Below, piece after piece: positions 48,608 through 59,160 of a stretch of DNA of 64,000 bases; position 1 is the first letter of the stretch; every line of letters starts with the position of its first letter. This stretch comes from Gordionus sp. m RMFG-2023 (Eukaryota > Nematomorpha > Gordioida > Chordodea > Parachordodidae). The notes under the pieces are model-generated. The model was not told the DNA's origin and made no database searches. It was given only the letters and a program-made list of their open reading frames with translations. The stretch spans positions 605,473 through 669,472 of the forward strand of contig NC_088775.1 of assembly GCF_954871325.1 (NCBI RefSeq), given 5' to 3'. Position numbers and translations under genes: made by a program.

Positions 48608-48662
48608 CATAAGTACAGGCGCGTACGCAGGAATTTCATCTGTGGGGGGGGGGGGGGGGGGA
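48608..48662. mobile_element. Transposon-end-like sequence with a long G tract
   Basis: CAGGCGCGTACGCAGGAATTTC followed by about 18 G resembles the CAGxGGCGTAxCCAGGAATTT termini of hAT-type MITEs, which are often followed by G-runs. The other end is not found. Confidence 0.4.
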
Positions 48663-48819
48663 ATAAATTTTTTAAAGAAATATTATTGTTTTTTAAGAAT
48701 ATCAAGCATAAATTTATTAGGACTAATAACTATTCCTAATACACAATTTTAGATTAATGTGAATTATAAAAAAATTATATGTAGAGAATCACTTAAATGA
48801 CCCAAAATAGAAATTTGAA

Positions 48820-49175
48820 TTTTTTTTTAAAAAAACACCCGGGCCGTACCTAAATTATTTTACAGCCAAGCCGGGCCTAGATTATTTTTAAAAAAACACC
48901 CAGGCCGGGCTGTATTTTTTAAAACAGCCTATATTAGAAATCGTTATTATTAGCTATAAAAATAAAAAATAAAATATAATTTATTTTTTAAAAAACCGGG
49001 CCGGGCCTGAAAATTTTATTTTAAAAAAAGCCGAGCCGGGCCTAAAAAATTTTTTAAAAAAAGCCGGGCCGGGCCTGAAAATTTTTTAATAAAAACCCAG
49101 GCCGGGCCTTAAAAAATCTTTAAAAAAAATCCGGGCCGTGCCCTGCAAATGGTACTTCTGCAAGCCTCTGTTTTT
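48820..49175. mobile_element. hAT-type MITE (CAGAGGCTTGC family), fuller copy
   Basis: On the minus strand it begins CAGAGGCTTGCAGAAGTACC and has about nine GGCCGGGC-type motifs separated by T/A-rich spacers, flanking a core shared with 14,444-14,672. Confidence 0.75.
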
Positions 49176-49179
49176 CTTC

Positions 49180-50810
49180 TTAAAAAAGAAAGTGTTCTCT
49201 CATTAGTTTACTAATGGGAAGAGTTTATAAACCCTTTTAATACATAGGGAATTTAATCTTAAATGTGTTTGAAATAATGCAGAGCATCCTTAGCATTTTT
49301 TGGGACTATATAAACTATATTTAATCTTATAAACATAGTTATTCAGCAAGTAAGGCATCATAAGATACTTTAACATTTTCATAATAAAATCTAACAAATA
49401 TTTTTTTTTCTATCACCATCTGAAAAAGGTTGGGAAGGCTTTTGTGGAAGTAATATTTGCAGATGTAAGTGCTGCACGATGAATTAAAAATCATTTATTT
49501 GGGTTTTAAATGTATCTGCATCCAAGATATACTCTTCTACTGATCCTATATTAATGTTTTAACGATGAGCTTGCCTTGCTACAAGTCGAGGGAGACAAAT
49601 AATAAACACGTATAGCTCTGCTTTTATCTCAACAATAAAATATAAAATATGAAATTCTTCATCAACGCCTTAATTTCCTTGAGTTCTGATAAAATGCTCT
49701 CCGCTATTCTCATCTTCTTAATCAAATCAATAACACTGAGTTGGTGAGTGAGAGGTTTAAAAATATTTTTAGAACAATGAGCAGATGAATATGATATATA
49801 TTTCAGGCAAAATGAACAATTGATTTTTATTAAATTTAAGTAAAAAAAAGGAAATCAGAATTTTTTTTTAAATTTAATGATGGATGAATAAATCAATAAA
49901 GATGTGGAATTAGAATTTTCTAAAACCAAGTAAAATAATTAATTTTTTAGTTCCAGAGCTCCCATTAGTCAGCATTGCTATGCCTGATCATTTATTTAAA
50001 ATATTTTTTTTTAACTTGCCTGTTCCATTGTTAAATTGTCTAATTTAAACTTAATTTTTACCTTTATCAATTTCATCATCAACAACAACACTAGATTCTA
50101 TTTTATAATTTATATTTACACGATTTATTTCAGGCTATTTACGGCAAGCCACGAGCAAAGAAAAAAAATTATCAAATAAAAGGCAACATACGATGCTATA
50201 CCCGACTAATGCTTAAAAATCTTACATCCCTCTCAATTTTGAAAAAAAAATCAAATTTCCTTTTTAGGTAAAATTTTAGATATTATATTTATTTATATAT
50301 GGCGACAAATACATATATATTGGAACCCGATAATTGTCAGGTTTTGAAGTATAAGCAATCATTATATTTTCTTATAATTCATATCTTTGTCTCTTTTTTT
50401 CTATTTCTTCCTTCTTTTATTCATTCTTTTTTTCATTTATTTGCTCCCCTAAAATCCATAACCTACCTTCACGCGGTGGGGAGGGAACAGCTATGCTGAC
50501 TAACAGGAGCTCTGGTTAATAATGTTGGTATTTAGGGTGCTAATAAGTAACATTGTTTCCGTGTGTAAAAAATCTTAACTATTGGATGATCATAAGATAG
50601 AAATTTTTTGATTCATCCATCAATAAAGGCAAAATTTATTATTCATCCATCATTGAATAAATAAGAAAATTTTGACTTCTAGTTACCTAATAGATCTCAA
50701 TATAAATATTTTATAATTAGGGTAGAGTATGACACACAGTTATTACATAAAATGAAGTAGAAGGAGAAAAAATTTTTCCTCCATTTATCTTTCAAAAAGT
50801 AGTTCTAATG
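49180..50810. other. AT-rich intergenic DNA, nothing recognised
   Basis: The 66-codon frame at 50,299-50,499 (plus) lacks supporting features. No exon signatures on the minus strand downstream of gene D's terminal exon. Confidence 0.45.
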
Positions 50811-50814
50811 ATAA

Positions 50815-52430
50815 AAATATTCTGGGATCAGAAGGGTTAGTAAAATTTGGTCTATTACCTTATTAGTGAGGCTGTTCATAAATTACTTCTTTAAGCAAAA
50901 ATTATTATATTCAGGAAAATTATATAATATATAACGTTATTGTTATATTAAGATAATATTTTTTAGCAGGTTGAATAACTGAAAACATGAATAAAGAATC
51001 TTTAACCCATGAAAAGGAAAATATTGCATTTTGCATTCATCTTATTACATATGTTTTGATCATCAAAACTAATATTTTTATAAGCTTTAAATAATATAAA
51101 ATCATATATTTATTTTTGACTATAAAGCATAAAATTAATGCAGTTTTAAACATTATAATTATAAATTAATATAATATTAATTTAAATAAAACGAAAATTT
51201 ATATAATATTGATAAATTTAAGTAGGCAAAAATTTGTAAATTCTTCATCCCAAACGCAACATTGGCAGGGCTTTTTTTAATATTGGTATATTAAAAAATA
51301 ATAAATATCATATACAATTAATTATTGTTTCGAATATAAATATTATATAACTAAGTGCAGTAAATTAAAATGATTAAAAAGAGATTTAATAAATATTCTA
51401 ACAGTTTTAGATGAAAGTAGCTACTGTAGGTAAGCAGGAATAAGATTTTTAAATGAAGGTTTCAAAAAATGCATCATATACCCCTTCAAATAAGTTCCTT
51501 GGGTTAATCTAAGTATGGTAAGCTTCTTATTTTTATCGGTCAGGTAAGTTATTAAAGTCAAGATTAAAAAAAATTGTGATCTATTATGGAATGCCGAGAC
51601 TAGAAAAACGACTTTTTTTAAAAAATATCACTAAATTTCATACCTCCAATAGATATTTACAACTATATCAATTTAAGGGATTGCTGTCATAGCTATTTCT
51701 CTAGATTTTACTCTTTGTAAAAAATTTATTTTGTTAAACAATCCCTACATGGGTTTAATTTAACCTATAAATCGTAAAGCATTTTTACAAATTATATTAA
51801 CTATAAAAAGTATCTATAAACAGATACAGATACACCTGAAATATTATATAGATACATATACTTAATCAGCCAAAAAAAAATAATCCTAAATAGAAAATCT
51901 AACTAGGTGCATATTTTTCAGCGTTAACCAATTAATATGTATTAAATTTATTAATTTCTCAAATTGAAAGTAAATTATCTTAGCAATAAAATTGTATGAA
52001 AAATGAAATAAAGAACAAAATATAGTTAATTAAATTATTACAAAGTGTGAAATGATAGCATTTTTCAAAATTTTATAAAGGTTTCTTTTTCTGCCTTTAC
52101 AAGGTAAAACAAAAAAATAATTAATTAATATTATCAAGTTTTAATTCAAATTATATTTTCTTCTCTCAATCGTGTGCTTAAAATTAACTTTCACAGTGTT
52201 TATATAATTGCAAACATTACGATAATATCTATATATAATTTAAATTACCTATTCCGCCTTGAAAAAGTTTAAATAAAATTTTCAATAATAAATTTTTCAG
52301 CTTATCTAAAGGAAAAATCATAATATACATTAATATTATAGAATGTTTAAAATATATATTAATTAACATCTTTAGATCTTTTTAATTTCGTTTTTTATAT
52401 TCAAATTCAAGTGCCATAAAATGACTTACA
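50815..52430. repeat. Diverged third relative of the 3' gene-unit duplication
   Basis: Aligns with about 1,600-4,140 and 22,200-24,740: shared phrases include TTTTTAGCAGGTTGAAT, TTTTTATAAGCTTTAAA, AAATTAATGCAGT and ATAGATATTTACAACTATAT. It carries the last exons of gene D. Divergence is much greater than between A and B. Confidence 0.8.
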
Positions 52431-55400
52431 GAATAATACCATGACGACATCTTAGGGTTTCAAATGTATTCCATTAATTTTACTTATATATTTCTAATAT
52501 ATATATCCTAAAAAAATTCATCATATTTGATATTTTTATAATTGCCTTATTTGATATTAACTTTAATGAATTTCAGAGTGGCGATTTTTTTATCTTTTTA
52601 TTAAAATTTTCAAAAAAAAAATCAAAACTGGTAAAAAATTATTGTTAAATAATAGATTTATTTATATTTTAACGTTTATAAAGTGTTATGTTATATTGTG
52701 CTTGGACTAGTTATTATAATTAATATTTTAATTTCATTTTGTAATAATGTTTATTTATAAATCATGGTTTATGGCGATACTTTAATAGGTCATACCATAT
52801 AAATTATTTTGAGTTTAAAAGTGAATTGTTATAATTAGAGATGAAATTCATATATATATATTATGATATTGTCCACACCCAAAGACATAATATGTTCTTA
52901 AATTAAAATTAACTTTTTCTTTAAAGAAAATACTATTACAATCGATTCTGTATCACAAGACCGTTATAGTGCGCACAAATTGAACATTTCAAGGCTGTGT
53001 TTCGAAACGCAAGTAATGCATTTTAATTGCATTCGTTTAAATGAGTACTTTTGCGTTTTGTATTTTAAATTATTGATATGCGTTTTAAAACGCTGCGTTG
53101 TTCAATTTGTACACACTATCATCAACTACAGATTCCAAGACTTTTATCAAATACAAGTTCTAAGTGAAAATCCCCCTCCCCTTTCCTTATAAAAAATTGA
53201 AAAGAAAAGGCAAGAAAATAAATAGGAAAAATAACAAAACCGCCAAATATTTAAAGCCAAGGAAAATAAGGTGTCCTAAATCAAAAGGTATTTAGTCCAA
53301 AATTAAATCGAACCAGGACATAGGCATATTCTTAGAAAAAATATGTTGGGCATTTATCAATAAAAAATATTGTATTCACAAAAGAATACAACGATACTAT
53401 CTAGCAAACAAGTAGTAAAATTAAGAAATTAAAAGGATGGAAATAAAAGAAAACTAATAAAAGTGATTGATTATTAACTCCTGATATGAAATATTATGAA
53501 TATTATGCACAAAAATTTTGGAATAAAATAATTTAAAAAAAAATTTGAATAAATAAATAGTATATTTAATTCAATTTTCCAAGGATATTTTAGAACATTT
53601 TTTATATAATTAATCTTATTAAAAAAATTATCTTCTTATTGCTACTGGGAAAATATTATTTTGTTTTATTAACGCTTCATAGCACGAACCAGACAAAAAA
53701 TTTTAACGACTTTGCCCCGTAACTTGTGTAAGAGTTTTTAACAGTTCAGATCGGTCCCTGTAGAACTCTAATTGAGGTGAGGATACATCAAAAATATTAT
53801 CATAAAGAAGTATTACTACTGTTATCAGCCCATCTTGATAACCAATTTGAAAGAGCTAAAAAAATAAATAACAAACGTATTAAACATATAAAATAGAAAG
53901 AATTTGCAGAAAAATTATAAAATTTACTAAATAATGGACTAAAAAGACATTTTGAATGATTATGGAAATACCTGATCATAGAATGGGACAAAAATAATTA
54001 CTCAAATAAATTTTGGAGTGAATACGATTTGAAAGATTTACTTAGATTAGAATCTATGCAAATTAGGAATTTTCGCAAACTATAAAGAACCCAAATTAGG
54101 CAGGTTTGATTGTATTATAAAAGGTGTCATTATAACGATACTGAATAAAAAATATTATTCTAAAATTTTTAACTAGTAATTATAATTTTGATTAAATTAT
54201 TTCCAGTGGTTTTATATTGATTTGCAGTATTTTGGTTTCTTTGGTTTATGAAAAACTAGAAAATATGTTACTGGGGTCTGTAGATCAATGCAAAGCCATA
54301 ACCGGACTAAAGTGGTCCATATATTGAGAAGGTATTGAAACTTAGATTCAGAGATTGACTAACCTAGAGAGAGCGTATCATTAGAAACAATGCAACCCAT
54401 ATCAATTATATTATTTAATCAAAACTGATATTATACCAACGCATGTCTTGTTTGATAGTAGTAAACACATCAAAGATCAAAATAAACGACGACACTGAAA
54501 TCGTTCTCTATCTGTAGTAGAAAACTTAAGTCCTCCTATTTAGCCATCAAGAGAACTCTAGCTAAAACGGATAAGAAATTAATTTATCCCCTTTAATATA
54601 GATAGATAAGAAAAGGGATGAAAATATATGTATTAAATTGAAATGCATTAATTTAAATATATTATAGATTGGATATATGTTTAAATTAATTGTTTAATTT
54701 ACATTAAATTATATTGCAACCTTGCAATAGTTGATATTAATATTATTTATTATTATAATTAGTTTCGAAATTCTTTTTCTTCTGTACAAATAAAATATTC
54801 AAAAATTGTTAATAGGAGAATATAAGTCAATAGGTCCAATATACGTTTAAATTAATTCTTTAATTTACATAAACTAAATTATATACGCAAACTTGCAAGT
54901 ATTATTATAATTATATTAATAATTATTATTATAATAATTGGATTTAATTTTTTTTTCAATGCATATTCATATATAGATTATTCAAAAATTGATAATAGAA
55001 CATAAAAAAAAAGGGAATACTAATTTATTCGATTATTATTAAATTTAAAACAATTATTATTTTGATTGCAATCAGTTCAAACCCATATTTTTTTGAATTT
55101 TTTAACATGGTATTAATTGGTCTTGGGTAGAGTTTAATATAAATTGTAAATGTTTTGTCTTATAAAATTACATTACCTGGCCAAATTAATAGAAATGATC
55201 TAGCTAAAAAGAAAAAAAAAGAATGACTTGATAACTAGTAATTTGTCTATGAAAAGCAAACAATATAAAGAAGAACGAAATCTGGTGATTTGAAAAAGCT
55301 CAATTCTAAACCATTTTATTGGGAAGATTTTTAAATTTTGGAATATTTGATTTTCACCGGTTAATTTCAAGTAATTTCAGAAAAAAATATAACTCTGAAC

Positions 55401-58046
55401 TTTTGAACTACAAATCAATATTTATATTTGAAACTTTTCACGATAGATTCTGTAATATATTTCCGGGTAAAATCATTTTTTTCAAAATTAAAAAAACAAC
55501 CTCAGAAAATTGTTTTAAAATGGAAACTCTTCAAATTTATCTACCATGGAAGTGTTCCGCCAATCAGCTAGATTCTTATACCATGTAAATTACAAGTTGT
55601 CAAGAGAATTTATTATAAATTTATTATACCCTTTTTACTTGGTCTTTCTAAAGTAGGCAAAAAAAACAATAGAATATATAATGAACAAATTTATATGGCA
55701 ACTGACAGAGAATTATAAAAAAAAATTAACTTAAAATTAAAGTTAATTATTTTAAATATCATTTTATAAAATCAAACATCAAATATGACAAACTATCACT
55801 TATTTATTTCTCAAATTAAAGAAAAACAAACCTCCAAAAATAATAATATAAATAATCAAAATTTTAATCTAAAAAATTACTATAAACTTATACGTTTTTT
55901 TAATAAGTATTATATTTAGTTTAGCATTTAAAAACTACTTTAGATATATTAAATCTAAATTGATCCGTAATGTTAAAATAAAAAACATTTTAAATTTAAT
56001 GGATGTGATAATGGCTCTGTATATATAAATATATACAAAAATTTCTCCTTTATTTATCACAAGTAGATTATGATCTATACTTTTGCAAAAAAGGGAAAAT
56101 TAAAACTTCCGAGACTTTCAGTTCTAGCCAGTATCATGTCAATTCGAAATCAGAAAATTCAACGCACAACAATTAGGTACAGAAAATTTGGGGCAATGTC
56201 AATTCAGCGCGTATCTAATACCAATTTTTCATAGATTAGTATTAAAAAAAATGATGGTTAAGAAGTCATTTTAAATTTTGGTCCTATTAATTATTTCTTC
56301 AAATTTTTTTTTACAATAATCTCAATTTAGTTTGCTAAATGTGTAATATCAATATAAAATTTAATAAAATCAAAATTTTAGATAATCAACGTTTAGAGAC
56401 AATCGTTAACCGCTACATGAAAAATATATTTATGATACACATTCCCCGAGATCAAGAAAAATATATTATGATACTGCTGAAAATATTGTATTAATTGTAA
56501 TCTGACTATGTAAATCGCCTTATTAATTATTATTGGGGGACCGCGTATAACTTAATTTAAAAAACATATTAATGTTATCCAATTACTTTAAATGTTATTT
56601 TAAACATATTTTTACATTTTTTTTATGAATACAATATATTGTATTTTCTAAAGTCATTTTATAAATAAATAAAAAAAATTGTTGCTTAATTCATTTTTTA
56701 TTTTATAATAGATAAATTAGCCTAAACATAATATATAATTTTTTAAAATGATCCATAGAATTATTTTAAGAATTTTTAATAAATCTAAAAAATGAGTCAG
56801 TCTTAATTTGAATTTTTTTGTTAGTGTTGTTATTAAACGACCGATTTAAGCCTATTATTAAAAACGGTAAATTAAGAGATTAAAATTTATAATGTGTAAG
56901 ATTGGAGATAGAGGTCCAAACCTTTCTTTTTCTTTCTTCATTCTATGCGCAAAATCTTCAGGATCACATAATATCGGCTACTAATCAAAATATCTTATAA
57001 TGTTATAAATTGGTCTACCAAAGAAATCGGTTTAAATATTAGTTGCTAATTTTTTTTTTGATATTTTAAATTTTTTATTGATATTACACATTTAATAATT
57101 AAAATTGAGATATTTGTAAAAAAAAATATGAAGAAATGATTAATTGAACCAACATTCAAAAATACTTCTATTTAATCATCCATTTTTTATTCTAAGAAAT
57201 TTATAATAAATTGCTATTAGATACGCCCTGAATTGACGCTGCTCCAAATTTACGATGCGCCAAATTTCCAGCACTGAATTTACGTGGAACCGTTCTAGCC
57301 AGCAAATATTGTGTGTTATTTTTTTTAAATAAAATTTGTTTATTATAATTTAAATTTAGTATTTTTTAGTGAATTAAAATTTAAATGGGTTGTTAATGTG
57401 TAATATTCTAATTGGCTTATATAAGTAGGTGTAAAAGTCATTGTTGTCATTGGCATTCCCAAATTTATTAACACTTTAAAATTTAGCCTTAGACTCGACC
57501 AAAAATACAGAGATTAAGATCCTTCAGAAGAATTTGACTTAATATTATAAATAATTCCTTATAATCATTTTCGTAAATGATATATCTAATTATTATTTTT
57601 TTTACCTTTAAGCTCATCATCTTTATCATAAATTAATAATAATCAAATCAAAAATTATTAATACACCCAAAAATTTAATAATATAAATCTGCTTTATATA
57701 TTATGACACAATTAATCATGGTTAATCTAAAAAGATCGACATTAAATAAATTAAATCATATTAAAGTTTATAATAAATATTTTTTCTAATATGGGAAATT
57801 AAATGTAAAACATTTAAATAATTATATTTATTTACCTGGCTTAGCAACTAAAGGAATAAAAAATTGAAATTATATCAAAACAGTTTTCAACTAATTTTTG
57901 ATAATTTTAAAATAATGTTTTTCTATTTATTTTTTTTATAAATACTTTCTAAATAATGATTTATAAAATTTTTTTTACTCACCATTAAAGTCGCAGAAAG
58001 AAATTAAAATTAATAATAAAATGAAAATTAGAACAAATTTATTCAT
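51449..58046 (-). CDS. Gene D: micro-exon secreted protein gene, most complete model
   Basis: Exon 1 (57,983-58,046) codes MNKFVLIFILLL...SFCDFN, donor GTGAG. Then 12 nt at 57,836-57,847 (VAKP), 15 nt at 57,606-57,620 (DDELK), 18 nt at 55,630-55,647 (ERPSKK), 48 nt at 55,435-55,482 (KNDFTRKYITESIVK, no AG acceptor), 27 nt at 55,177-55,203 (RSFLLIWP), 57 nt at 53,711-53,767 (EFYRDRSELLKTLTQVTGQ), 57 nt at 52,249-52,305 (DKLKNLLLKILFKLFQGG), 49 nt at 51,644-51,692 (has a stop) and a terminal exon 51,449-51,508 (INPRNLFEGVYDAFFETFI, stop). Nearly all are phase 1 multiples of three. The mature product would be roughly 90-120 residues, charged first and then amphipathic. The join into the last two exons is uncertain, and the 48-nt exon needs another acceptor. 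Confidence 0.6.
53600..54320. repeat. Region shared with gene B unit
   Basis: Partner of 25,036-25,690. Its only conserved coding stretch is the 57-nt exon, open here and interrupted in gene B. The open frames at 53,800-53,991 (minus) and 52,980-53,192 (plus) are not conserved. Confidence 0.75.
56840..57060. mobile_element. Diverged MITE fragment in an intron of gene D
   Basis: GTCCAAACCTTTCTTTTTCT and GCGCAAAATCTTCAGG match 19,500-19,650 and 30,170-30,300. Confidence 0.45.
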
Positions 58047-58049
58047 AAA

Positions 58050-58930
58050 AAATAATTTTTGGATAAATTTTGAAATAAATAATGCAATTAAATTTTAGTT
58101 ATATAAATTTTTAAAATTCAAATTAAAAAATAAAATAATGACTAAATATATTTAATTATAAATACATTCAAATTTTTAAAAAAAACTTATTATTTAAATT
58201 ATTAAATAATATTAGATTTTTTTTTTCATTTTGTTCCTAAAATATATTTTAGCAATTATAAATTTGCTCTTTACATTTTCTTACGCATTAATAGATTATT
58301 AAGTTAATCATTGATCATATTCAAACAAAAATTCGCCTTATTCATTTTGCTTAGTTATTAATTATAAATTTAATTTTTCATTTACGATGAACATAATCAA
58401 AGGTTGCAAACCTTATTTATTGTATATTTTCTTATTAAGTTCATCAGATTTAAATGAAAAAAATTAAAAAGATAATAGCTTGTTCGGAAATATTAAACGA
58501 TATTTAGACAATAAAGTCTATAAAATCTAAGATATCCTCCTCTGTTAAATATTATAGTCTATTTTATTTTTACATTCTCTTTATTATTTTAATAGACCTC
58601 AATGTCGCTAGGATTTGTAAAAATTTGATTAATTAAGCCCAGTTTAGGAATTCTTAGAAAATATTTTGCTACTCTCTGGTTTAACCAAGGAATTTTTAAA
58701 ATTTGTTGTTTTTACCTAAGATAGATTCTGGACAAGGTAGATAACTGATTTTTTCTAGTTTAAAATTAATACTTTAGGTGAAACATTTTTATTAGATTAT
58801 ATAGGTAATCAATCCTTTCTTGCCTCCTTACGGAATATACACTTAGATCATATTTCATAAATCATTCTTTAGTTAATTCTTAAACTCCTTTTCTAAACTT
58901 TTCTGTTTTAAGATAAAAAAATCATATGAA
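58050..58930. repeat. 5' region of gene D
   Basis: Retains AAATAAAATAATGACTAAA near 58,128 and, at the far end, CATTCTTTAGTTAATTCTTA and CTCCTTTTCTAAACTTTTC, matching the far 5' end of gene A's region near 10,450-10,500. The TATA-like box before the start codon is reduced to ATTATTTATTTC near 58,074-58,085, unlike genes A, B and E. Confidence 0.55.
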
Positions 58931-59084
58931 TTTCCAATATTATAAAAGAAATAATTTAACTAATAATACAACACTCCCATTTCTGTAATATAAAAACATT
59001 ATGACGAGTTGAAAAACCTTTTTATTTAATTTTATTCACCGTAGGTAAGGGCATCAAATATATCTCTAATGCATTTAATTATTA

Positions 59085-59160
59085 TATATGTTAGCGTCAA
59101 TGTGTGTTTTATTAACAAAATCAAAATATTGTAACTCAAAATTTTTATCCTGATTTTTAT
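59085..59160. mobile_element. Left end of a TATGTTAGC-family MITE
   Basis: TATATGTTAGCGTCAATGTG and, further on, CCTGATTTTTATGAAAAAC match the left arm of the elements at 13,321 and 26,355 (inverse of its right end). It stops where LINE sequence begins. Confidence 0.55.
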
